From: ZC4RG17 sp036380875
GTDB taxonomy: Bacteria > Actinomycetota > Acidimicrobiia > Spongiisociales > ZC4RG35
Assembly: GCA_036380875.1 (NCBI GenBank)
Contig: DASVDX010000070.1
Location: 1-64,000, forward strand
Length of the DNA stretch: 64,000 nucleotides
Reading direction: 5' to 3'
A program made the translations under genes and the position numbers. Shown one piece after another: positions 57,373-64,000 of this stretch. Within the stretch, counting starts at the first letter, position 1. Every line of letters starts with the position of its first letter. The notes below the pieces were generated by a model, which saw nothing but the letters and a program-made list of their open reading frames with translations, was not told the origin of the DNA and did no database searches.

Positions 57373-58665
57373 ATGAGCGTGCACGCAGAACTCCTCGCCA
57401 GGCATCGCCAGGTGATGCCGAACTGGCTGGCGCTCTACTACGAGGAGCCGATCTCGCTCGTCGACGGGCAGGGGAGGAGGGTCACGGACGCCGAAGGTGT
57501 CACCTACCTCGACTTCTTCGGCGGGATCCTGACGACGATGACCGGGTACAACGTCCCGGAGATCGTCGAGGCGATCAAGGCCCAGGCCGAGAAGATGGTC
57601 CATACCTCGACCCTGTACCTGATCGAGTCACAGATCGAGCTCGCCGAGAAGATCGCCGAGCTGTCGGGAATCCCCGACGCCAAGGTGTTCTTCACCAACT
57701 CGGGCACCGAGGCCAACGACACCGCCTTGATGCTGGCGACGCAGTATCGGCGGTCGAACCAGATCCTGGCGATCCGCGGTAGCTACCACGGGAAGTCCCA
57801 CTCCACGGTGGCGATCACCGGGCAGAGGGCGTGGTCGGCCACCTCGCTTTCGCCGTTCGACGTCGTCTATGTGCACGGCGGCTACAAGCTGCGTTCGCCG
57901 TTCGGGCACCTTTCCGACGAGGAGTTCACCGCTGCCTGCGTCGCCGACCTGGAGAACCTCCTCGAGGTCGCCACCGCCGGTGACGTGGCGGCGATGATCG
58001 CCGAGCCCATCCAGGGCGTGGGCGGCTTCGTCACCCCGCCCGACGGCTTCTTCGGCGCGATGGAGGAGGTGCTCGACCGTCACGGCATCCTCTTCATCTC
58101 CGACGAGGTCCAGACGGGGTGGGGCCGGACCGGTGAGCACTTCTGGGGCTACCAGGCCCACGGGATCACGCCCGACATCTTGACGTTCGCCAAGGGACTC
58201 GGGAACGGGCTGGCGATCGCCGGGGTGGTCGCCCGCGCCGAGATCATGGACTGCCTGGCCGCCAACTCGATCTCCACTTTCGGCGGAAACCCGTTGTCCA
58301 CCGCCGGCGCCCTCGCCAACCTCGACTACGTCCTGAAACACGACCTGCAGTCGAATGCCTTCAAGATGGGTGGCCAGCTGAAGGAGGGCCTCGACTCCAT
58401 CGCCGCCGAGGTCCCCGAGGTCCTCGAGGTGAGAGGCAAGGGCCTCATGCTGGGAGTGGAGTTCGGCCGACCCGACGGCACCCCCGACCCCGCCCTCACG
58501 GCCCGGGTGATGGAAGAAGCGAAGGCGGGACGACTGCTGATCGGCAAGGGTGGGCTCTACGGCAACACGCTGCGCATCGCCCCACCCCTCACCGTCACCG
58601 CCGACGAGGTGGCCGAGGGTCTGGAGATCCTCGAAACCGCCGTGAAGCGAGCAACAGGAGGCTGA
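57373..58665 (+). CDS. Class III aminotransferase, probable beta-alanine/beta-aminoisobutyrate:pyruvate type
   Basis: A 430-residue PLP enzyme of the acetylornithine/omega-transaminase group. Key features are FFTNSGTEAND, GSYHGKS, EPIQGVGGFVTP, FISDEVQTGWGRTG with Asp 244, and PLP Lys 274 in TFAKGLGNG. It resembles alanine:glyoxylate aminotransferase 2, which also uses beta-alanine and beta-aminoisobutyrate. Between ureidopropionase and dihydropyrimidinase genes it should turn the beta-amino acid into (methyl)malonate semialdehyde. Substrate assignment is by context. Confidence 0.85.
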   Translation: MSVHAELLARHRQVMPNWLALYYEEPISLVDGQGRRVTDAEGVTYLDFFGGILTTMTGYNVPEIVEAIKAQAEKMVHTSTLYLIESQIELAEKIAELSGIPDAKVFFTNSGTEANDTALMLATQYRRSNQILAIRGSYHGKSHSTVAITGQRAWSATSLSPFDVVYVHGGYKLRSPFGHLSDEEFTAACVADLENLLEVATAGDVAAMIAEPIQGVGGFVTPPDGFFGAMEEVLDRHGILFISDEVQTGWGRTGEHFWGYQAHGITPDILTFAKGLGNGLAIAGVVARAEIMDCLAANSISTFGGNPLSTAGALANLDYVLKHDLQSNAFKMGGQLKEGLDSIAAEVPEVLEVRGKGLMLGVEFGRPDGTPDPALTARVMEEAKAGRLLIGKGGLYGNTLRIAPPLTVTADEVAEGLEILETAVKRATGG

Positions 58666-58669
58666 GCCG

Positions 58670-60085
58670 ATGGCACGCACAATCATCGCCAACGGAACCG
58701 TCGTCACTGCAACCGACCGGGTGCCCGCCGACGTCCTCATCGAGGGCGAGAAGATCGTCGCCATGGCCGCTCCCGGCAGCCACGACTGGACGGCCGACGA
58801 GACGATCGACGCCGCCGGCAAGTACGTGATCCCCGGCGGCATCGACGTCCACACCCACATGGAACTCCCGTTCGGGGGCACCTTCGCCTCCGACACGTTC
58901 GAAACCGGGACGCGCGCCGCCGCTTGGGGTGGCACGACCACCATCGTGGACTTCGCCGTCCAAACCAGGGGCACGAGCCTCATGGAGGGATTCGAGGCCT
59001 GGCGGGAGAAGGCTGACGGCAACTGCGCCATCGACTACGGGTTCCACCTGATCATCTCCGACGTCAACGAGCAGACGCTCAAGGAGATGGAGACCGCCTT
59101 CGACGAAGGCGTCACCTCCTACAAGATGTTCATGGCCTATCCCGGCGTCTTCTACTCCGACGACGGGCAGATCTTCCGGGCCATGCAGAAGGCATCGGAG
59201 AACGGCTCGACGATCATGATGCACGCCGAGAACGGCATCGCCATCGACGTCCTCGTCGAGCAGGCCCTCCAGCGAGGCGAAACCGACCCCATCTATCACG
59301 GCATCGTCCGCAAGTCGATTCTCGAAGGCGAGGCGACCCACCGGGCGATCAAGCTGGCGGAACTGGCCGGGGCGCCGCTCTACATCGTCCATCTCTCCGC
59401 CATGGAAGCACTGGAGGAGGTGACGATCGCCCGCGACCAGGACCTGAACGTTTTCGCCGAGACATGCCCCCAGTACCTGCTACTGGGCCTCGACGACCTG
59501 GGCAACGGGTTCGAGGGCGCCAAGTACGTGTGCTCGCCCCCGCTGCGTGACTGGGAAGCCGGCCACCAGGAGGAGCTCTGGAGGGGTCTGCGCGGCAACG
59601 ACCTCCAGGTCGTCTCCACCGACCACTGCCCGTTCTGCATGGACGAGTTCGATGGCCTCATCGCCCAGAAGCGGCTCGGGGAAGGAGACTTCTCGAAGAT
59701 CCCCAACGGCATGCCCGGTGTGGAGCCCCGGATGGAGCTCATCTATCAGGCCGGTGTCGTGGAGGGGCGGATCACGCTCAACCGCTGGGTCGAGCTCTGC
59801 TCCACCGCTCCGGCCAAGATGTTCGGTATGTACCCCGAGAAGGGGACCATCGCCGTCGGATCCGACGCCGACATCGTCATCTTCGACCCCGGGCAGTCGA
59901 AGACCATCTCGGTCGAGAACCAGCACATGCGGGTCGACTACTCCGCCTACGAAGGCTGGGAGGTGTCAGGAACCGTCGACATGGTGCTCAGCCGGGGCCG
60001 CAAGATCGTCTCGAGCGGCGAGTACCTGGGCGAGCAGGGACACGGACGCTACGTGAAGAGGGGCATCAACCAATATGCCCACTGA
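58670..60085 (+). CDS. hydA: Dihydropyrimidinase / hydantoinase
   Basis: A 471-residue binuclear-zinc amidohydrolase. Ligands are His 61 and His 63 (DVHTHMELPFGG), carboxylated Lys 152 (TSYKMFMAYPG), His 185 (MMHAEN), His 241 (IVHLSA) and Asp 318 (STDHCPF). The substrate segment NGMPGVEPRMELIY is diagnostic for dihydropyrimidinases against dihydroorotases. It opens dihydrouracil or dihydrothymine to the N-carbamoyl beta-amino acid. Four bp after the aminotransferase, with an AGGAGG site inside that gene's end. Confidence 0.93.
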   Translation: MARTIIANGTVVTATDRVPADVLIEGEKIVAMAAPGSHDWTADETIDAAGKYVIPGGIDVHTHMELPFGGTFASDTFETGTRAAAWGGTTTIVDFAVQTRGTSLMEGFEAWREKADGNCAIDYGFHLIISDVNEQTLKEMETAFDEGVTSYKMFMAYPGVFYSDDGQIFRAMQKASENGSTIMMHAENGIAIDVLVEQALQRGETDPIYHGIVRKSILEGEATHRAIKLAELAGAPLYIVHLSAMEALEEVTIARDQDLNVFAETCPQYLLLGLDDLGNGFEGAKYVCSPPLRDWEAGHQEELWRGLRGNDLQVVSTDHCPFCMDEFDGLIAQKRLGEGDFSKIPNGMPGVEPRMELIYQAGVVEGRITLNRWVELCSTAPAKMFGMYPEKGTIAVGSDADIVIFDPGQSKTISVENQHMRVDYSAYEGWEVSGTVDMVLSRGRKIVSSGEYLGEQGHGRYVKRGINQYAH

Positions 60086-60130
60086 CAGGAAGGGGGAGAG
60101 CGGGACAGCCCGCCTCCACAGGGAGCAACC

Positions 60131-61627
60131 ATGAAACGAATAGCACATTGGATCGGCGGGAAGGCGTGGGACGCCGAGCCCGAGCGCACCGGCCCGGTCT
60201 ACAACCCGGCGACGGGTGAGCAGACAGGAGAGGTGGCTCTGGCCACGGTGGCCGAGGTGGACGCCGCAGTCGAGGCGGCCCGCAAGGCGTTCGAGGAGTG
60301 GCGAGACGTGCCGATCACCCGCCGCCAGAACGTCATGTTCGATTTCCGCCGCATCGTGGCGGAGCGCCGCCGGGAGATGGCGGAGGTGCTGACCTCCGAA
60401 CACGGCAAGACCATCCCGGACGCCCTAGGGGAGGTGCAGCGCGGGCTGGAGGTGATCGAATTCGCCTGCAACATCGCTCACCTCACCAAAGGCGAGTACT
60501 CCGAGCAGGTCTCCACCGGCGTGGACACCTACACGATCCGCCAACCGCTGGGGGTCGTGGCGGGCATCACCCCGTTCAACTTCCCAGCGATGGTGCCCAT
60601 GTGGATGTATCCGCTGGCGATCGCGGCGGGGAACACGTTCGTGTTGAAGCCGTCGGAGAAGGACCCGTCGGCGTCGCTCCTCGCCGCCCAGTGGCTCGAG
60701 GAGGCGGGCCTGCCGCCGGGTGTGTTCAACGTGGTCCATGGTGACAAGGTGGCGGTGGACCGGATCCTCGAGCACCCCGACATCGCCGCGGTGTCCTTCG
60801 TCGGGTCCACCCCCATCGCCCGATACATCTACGAGAACGGCACCAAACACGGGAAACGTGTCCAGGCTCTGGGCGGGGCGAAGAACCACATGGTGGTGCT
60901 GCCCGACGCCGACATGGAACTGGCCGCCGACGCCGCCGTGTCCGCTGGGTTCGGCTCGGCAGGTGAGCGGTGCATGGCCATCTCGGTCGTGGTGACGGTG
61001 GGCGACGCCGCCGACCGTTTGCTGCCGAAGGTGCTGGAGCGGATCGAGAAGCTGCGCACTGGACCGGGCGACGATCCCGACTCGGAGATGGGCCCGCTGG
61101 TGACCCCGGAGCACCGCCAACGCGTCCTCGGCTACATCGAGAAAGGCATCGAAGAAGGCGCCGAGCTCGTGGTCGACGGCCGCGGCTACGCCCCCGAAGG
61201 CTACGAAAACGGGTTCTACGTGGCACCGACGCTGTTCGACAGAGTCACGCCCGACATGACGATCTACAAGGAAGAGATCTTCGGGCCCGTGCTGTCGACG
61301 GTCCGGATGGACACGTATCAGCAAGCTATCGACCTGATCAACGCCAACCCCTACGGCAACGGCACCGCCGTGTTCACCAACGACGGGGGAGCGGCGCGCC
61401 TGTTCCAGAACCAGATACAGGTCGGCATGGTCGGCATCAACCTGCCGATTCCCGTCCCGTTGGCGTTCTACAGCTTCGGGGGCTGGAAGAACTCACTGTT
61501 CGGAACCCACCCGATCTACGGGCCGTACGGGGTCGACTTCTACACGCGACAGAAGGTCGTCATCAGCCGCTGGCCCGACCCGATGCATCGGGGCGTGGAT
61601 CTCGGCTTCCCCCAGCACGGATCATGA
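60131..61627 (+). CDS. mmsA: CoA-acylating methylmalonate/malonate-semialdehyde dehydrogenase
   Basis: A 498-residue aldehyde dehydrogenase of the MmsA/IolA branch. The nucleophile is Cys 281 in SAGERCMAISV; the ALGGAKNH region lacks the general-base Glu of ordinary ALDHs, as in CoA-acylating members; the C-terminus has SFGGWKNSLFGTHPIYGPYGVDFYT. It oxidises malonate semialdehyde (from beta-alanine) to acetyl-CoA and methylmalonate semialdehyde (from beta-aminoisobutyrate) to propionyl-CoA, completing uracil/thymine breakdown. GGGAGC lies before the ATG. Confidence 0.93.
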   Translation: MKRIAHWIGGKAWDAEPERTGPVYNPATGEQTGEVALATVAEVDAAVEAARKAFEEWRDVPITRRQNVMFDFRRIVAERRREMAEVLTSEHGKTIPDALGEVQRGLEVIEFACNIAHLTKGEYSEQVSTGVDTYTIRQPLGVVAGITPFNFPAMVPMWMYPLAIAAGNTFVLKPSEKDPSASLLAAQWLEEAGLPPGVFNVVHGDKVAVDRILEHPDIAAVSFVGSTPIARYIYENGTKHGKRVQALGGAKNHMVVLPDADMELAADAAVSAGFGSAGERCMAISVVVTVGDAADRLLPKVLERIEKLRTGPGDDPDSEMGPLVTPEHRQRVLGYIEKGIEEGAELVVDGRGYAPEGYENGFYVAPTLFDRVTPDMTIYKEEIFGPVLSTVRMDTYQQAIDLINANPYGNGTAVFTNDGGAARLFQNQIQVGMVGINLPIPVPLAFYSFGGWKNSLFGTHPIYGPYGVDFYTRQKVVISRWPDPMHRGVDLGFPQHGS

Positions 61628-61633
61628 CCCTGA

Positions 61634-61665
61634 AGTCGGCAGTCGGAAATCGGCAGTCGGAAGTC
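61634..61665. repeat. Intergenic 7-bp tandem repeat, array 2
   Basis: Four heptamers (agtcggc, agtcgga, aatcggc, agtcgga) plus a partial copy, immediately after mmsA. Same unit and phase as the array at 57339. It lies in the longest non-coding gap of the window (61628-61805). Confidence 0.75.
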
Positions 61666-61750
61666 CTCCCGCGGCGGCAGCGGACGCGAACCGCGGACGA
61701 TTCCCGTTCGAAGACAGGCGCGACCAGCGTCCACGCCAGTATGACGACGC

Positions 61751-61780
61751 GCGGGGGTTTCGGGGGGGTCGTGCCCCCGC
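61751..61780 (+). other. G/C-rich hairpin upstream of the LLM oxidoreductase gene
   Basis: GCGGGGG (61751-61757) pairs with CCCCCGC (61774-61780) around a 16-nt loop that can itself form a GGGGG/CCCCC stem. No U-run follows. It may reduce read-through from mmsA or be a chance product of G-rich DNA. Confidence 0.35.
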
Positions 61781-61805
61781 CCGAGTGCAGCGAGGGAAAG
61801 TGGTC

Positions 61806-62813
61806 ATGGAGTTCGGTGTAGTCATCCAGACCGACCCACCGGCCTCGAGGGTCATCGAGCTGGCCAAGCTGGCTGAGGCGAACGGGTTCACCTACGGGTG
61901 GACCTTCGACTCCCACGTCCTGTGGCAGGAGCCGTTCGTCATCTACTCGCAGATGCTGGCGCAGACCGAGCGGATGATCGTCGGCCCGATGGTGACGAAC
62001 CCGGGGACACGGGACTGGACGGTTCTGGCGTCGTTGTTCGCCACGCTGAACGAGATGTTCGACGGGCGGACGATTTGCGGCATGGGACGAGGTGACTCCG
62101 CCCTCCGCTACATCAATCAGCAGCCGACGACCCTGCAGACGATGGTCGAATCGATGCGGATCATCAAGGCCCTGGTGGCCGGCGAGTCCGTCGTCTACAA
62201 CGGCAAGGAGCTGCGGATCCCCTGGATCCCGGAGGGGGGAGGCTGGGAGCTGCCGATGTGGGGAGCCGGCTACGGGCCCAAGGCGCTCGCCACCATCGGG
62301 GAGCACTGCGACGGGTTCATCCTCCAACTCGCCGACCCCCAGATCCTCGAATGGACGATGGGAACCGTCCGCGAGGCGGCGGAACGAGCCGGCCGGGATC
62401 CCGACGAGATCGCCATCTGTGTGGTCGCCCCGGCATACGTCGGCGACGACATCGCCCACCAGCGCGACCAGGTGAGGTGGTTCGGCGGGATGGTCGGCAA
62501 CCACGTCGCTGACCTCGTGGAGCGGTACGGCAAGGACGGCCCCATCCCCAAGGTCCTCACCGACTACATCGACGCCCGCAAGGGCTACGACTACGACCAC
62601 CACGGCAGGTCCGACAACCCCTCGACCGACTTCGTCCCCGACGACATCGTGGACCGCTTCTGCGTGCTCGGCACGGTCGAGGACCACATCGCCAAGTTGT
62701 CCGAGTTGAGGGACCTGGGCGTCGACCAGTTCGGCATCTACCTGATGCACGACAACAAGGAGGGGACTCTCCAGGCCTACGGGGAAAAGATCATCCCCGC
62801 TCTGGCCGGCTGA
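61806..62813 (+). CDS. Luciferase-like F420-type oxidoreductase (LLM class, TIGR03842-like)
   Basis: A 335-residue (alpha/beta)8 luciferase-like protein. The start MEFGVVIQTDPPASRVIELAKLAEANGF with TFDSHVLWQEPFVIYSQMLAQTERM, then MGRGDSALRYI and LPMWGAGYGPKALATIGEHCDGFILQLADP, resembles F420-dependent LLM enzymes, in particular the subgroup I know to lie beside hydantoinase and nitrilase genes in actinobacteria. The ATG at 61806 is preferred (GAGGG 9 nt upstream); GTGs at 61785 and 61800 are alternatives. Cofactor F420 against FMN cannot be proven from sequence. It is the only redox enzyme in the cluster that could act on the pyrimidine ring. Confidence 0.8.
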   Translation: MEFGVVIQTDPPASRVIELAKLAEANGFTYGWTFDSHVLWQEPFVIYSQMLAQTERMIVGPMVTNPGTRDWTVLASLFATLNEMFDGRTICGMGRGDSALRYINQQPTTLQTMVESMRIIKALVAGESVVYNGKELRIPWIPEGGGWELPMWGAGYGPKALATIGEHCDGFILQLADPQILEWTMGTVREAAERAGRDPDEIAICVVAPAYVGDDIAHQRDQVRWFGGMVGNHVADLVERYGKDGPIPKVLTDYIDARKGYDYDHHGRSDNPSTDFVPDDIVDRFCVLGTVEDHIAKLSELRDLGVDQFGIYLMHDNKEGTLQAYGEKIIPALAG

Positions 62814-62840
62814 GCTCCGAACTGCAGATACCCACGAAAA

Positions 62841-62868
62841 AGGAGGGCGGCCCATCGGCCGCCCTCCT
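62841..62868. terminator. Bidirectional rho-independent terminator
   Basis: A 12-bp perfect stem (AGGAGGGCGGCC and its complement) with a CATC loop, A-rich on the left and CATCGTTT on the right, between convergent genes. It should end the catabolic operon and the 5'-nucleotidase transcript. Confidence 0.9.
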
Positions 62869-62891
62869 CATCGTTTCGCCGGTCTGTCGGA

Positions 62892-64000
62892 TCAGGGAGC
62901 AGCGACGACGTCGATCCGGTCCGTCGCCGGTGGATCGATCGGGCTGTTGGCCGCGAAGTAGTCCACCAGGGCGTCGAGATCGACATCACCGCCCACCCGG
63001 TCGGTGCCTTCCCGCAGCACCACGAAGTTGTCGCCTCCGTCGGCCAGGAAGCTGTTGACGGTGACGCGGTAGCTGGCGTTCAGGTCTATCGGGGTCCCGT
63101 CGATCGTGATGGTCGCCGGGTCGACCCGGTCGCCCACTGGAGCGTTGGGATCCCACGTGTAGCTGAAGCCCTCCGAGACCTGGAGGACCCGACCGGGCGG
63201 ATCCTGGCCCTCCCACTGCTGCTCGAGCAGCGTCTCGATCTGGGCGCCGGTGAGCGTCATCGTCACGAGGCTGTTGCCGAACGGTTGCACGGCGAATGCC
63301 TCGCCGTAGGTCACCTCACCCGGGCCCTCGCTGCCACTGGGGGCGAAGACGAAACCGGCATCGGTGCGGATGCCGCCCGGATTCATGAACGCCACCACGG
63401 CGTTCGCCGGCGCTGCCTGGGTGGCCGCCAACTGGGCATCAGCGATCAGGTTGCCGACCGGCGACTCGCCCGAGTCGTCGTAGTCCTCGGGGATGTCGGC
63501 GGTGATGGTCCCGATCACCTGGTTGGCCGCTTCGGCCGAGAGTTCCTCGTACTTGGTTATCAACTCGGTGAGGTCCTCTGCCGCCGTCTGGCCCTCGTGG
63601 TAGGTCGGGACGTTGTCGATCCTCACCACCTCGAGGTCGCCGGTGCCCCGGTCGATGCGGACGTCGATCTCGGTGAACAGACGCCCGGCGTTGTCGGCCA
63701 TCGTCACCCACTTGCCGTCCACTTCGCAGACGAACTCGTCGTTGACATGGCCGGCGATGACGAGGTCGACGGCGTCGTCGAAGCCGGCGACGATGTCGGC
63801 GAGCGGACCGGTCAGACCGTCCAGACATTCGTCGCCTTCGGGCCCACCGTCCGAGAAGCCGCCCTCGTGGAGGAGCACGACGATCGCCTCGATGCCCTGG
63901 GCTTGCAGCTCAGGAACGAGGGCGTTCACGGTCTCTACCTCGTCGTGGAACGTGAGACCGGCCACACCCTCCTGGGTGACGATCGTCGGGGTTCCCTCGA
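62892..64000 (-). CDS. 5'-nucleotidase / UshA-like phosphoesterase, 5' end outside window
   Basis: The gene reads in from the right edge; about 369 residues of the C-terminal part are visible. The first visible part is the end of the metallophosphatase domain (GVAGLTFHDEVETVNALVPEL, VVLLHEGG, LVIAGHVNDE). The usual GHxH metal motif reads GHVN here. The nucleotidase C-terminal domain follows with ESPVGNLIADAQL, FMNPGGIRTD, VQPFGNSLV and the substrate loop NSFLADGGDNF. Such enzymes are secreted or cell-wall bound and release nucleosides from nucleotides. The last in-frame GTG in view (63965) is internal to the domain, so the true start is beyond the window. Confidence 0.88.
   Translation of the reverse strand, partial: EGTPTIVTQEGVAGLTFHDEVETVNALVPELQAQGIEAIVVLLHEGGFSDGGPEGDECLDGLTGPLADIVAGFDDAVDLVIAGHVNDEFVCEVDGKWVTMADNAGRLFTEIDVRIDRGTGDLEVVRIDNVPTYHEGQTAAEDLTELITKYEELSAEAANQVIGTITADIPEDYDDSGESPVGNLIADAQLAATQAAPANAVVAFMNPGGIRTDAGFVFAPSGSEGPGEVTYGEAFAVQPFGNSLVTMTLTGAQIETLLEQQWEGQDPPGRVLQVSEGFSYTWDPNAPVGDRVDPATITIDGTPIDLNASYRVTVNSFLADGGDNFVVLREGTDRVGGDVDLDALVDYFAANSPIDPPATDRIDVVAAP

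Noticed and set aside
55167..57374. A 735-codon minus-strand open frame opposite the binding protein and amidohydrolase genes
   Set aside because: Same kind of shadow; the composition is rich in Val/Asp/Gly/His/Arg and lacks any domain pattern, while the plus-strand genes have catalytic motifs and ribosome-binding sites.
58670..60085. Second dihydroorotase (pyrC paralogue) for de novo synthesis
   Set aside because: It has the carboxylated-Lys motif and NGMPGVEPR segment of dihydropyrimidinases, and its neighbours are catabolic.
57339..61665. CRISPR-like array from repeated AGTCGG units
   Set aside because: The unit is 7 bp with no spacers and only four copies per site; no cas genes are present.

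Overview
This 64 kb window is a dense, GC-rich (roughly two-thirds G+C) bacterial chromosome segment with about 60 genes, almost no non-coding DNA, and no RNA genes, insertion sequences, prophage genes or CRISPR arrays that I can see. The gene content points to an actinobacterium (Actinomycetota): a pgsA-acyltransferase-pimA phosphatidylinositol mannoside locus, the mycobacterial-type integration host factor mihF beside gmk-rpoZ-coaBC-metK-priA, a PriA with no helicase motor motifs, a pdxS-pdxT-yebC-ruvCAB block, an F420-type luciferase-like oxidoreductase, many GTG starts and many promoters sitting 6-10 nt before the start codon. The absence of mycolata-specific genes, the lone class-1 PyrD and the queA-tgt pair fit an environmental lineage such as Acidimicrobiia; that assignment is an inference.

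Layout. 1-3972 is the end of a branched-chain amino-acid (Liv-type) ABC importer: livH tail, livM, substrate-binding lipoprotein, livG, livF. On the minus strand follow gltA (citrate synthase) and an EF-G-like GTPase (3976-7323). 7431-9919 encodes a CDP-alcohol phosphatidyltransferase, an acyltransferase and PimA-like mannosyltransferase. 9922-16782 holds PLP synthesis (pdxST), yebC, Holliday-junction processing (ruvCAB), queuosine tRNA modification (queA, tgt) and yajC, but no secD/secF. 16843-28923 contains apt, rel, a metallo-hydrolase, hisS, aspS, an alpha/beta-hydrolase, rarA, a 57-aa membrane protein, alaS and ruvX. 28920-36393 contains mltG and the aro genes (aroE, then a DUF4388 protein and a prepilin peptidase, then aroC-aroK-aroB), efp and nusB. 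36412-45254 is the de novo pyrimidine operon pyrR-pyrB-pyrC-carA-carB-pyrD-pyrF, preceded by a recognisable PyrR-binding hairpin abutting the Shine-Dalgarno sequence. 46084-51392 is mihF-gmk-rpoZ-coaBC-metK-priA.

The most interesting accessory region is 51395-62813. A divergent MocR-type (GntR/aminotransferase) regulator faces nine genes: a THI5/NMT1-type ABC importer (permease, ATPase, second permease, binding lipoprotein), a nitrilase-superfamily beta-ureidopropionase, a class III aminotransferase, a dihydropyrimidinase, a (methyl)malonate-semialdehyde dehydrogenase and a luciferase-like F420-type oxidoreductase. Together these would import a pyrimidine-like compound and convert dihydrouracil/dihydrothymine through beta-alanine/beta-aminoisobutyrate to acetyl-/propionyl-CoA. 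No classical dihydropyrimidine dehydrogenase is present, so the F420-type enzyme is the obvious local candidate for the missing ring-reduction step. The cluster also carries a 13-codon leader ORF coupled to the binding protein, two intergenic arrays of a 7-bp repeat, an internal strong hairpin and a bidirectional terminator at its end. A truncated 5'-nucleotidase gene converges on it at the window edge.

Operons are very tight: most junctions are 4-bp GTGA/ATGA or TGATG overlaps, which helps fix start codons where a longer in-frame reading would be possible.
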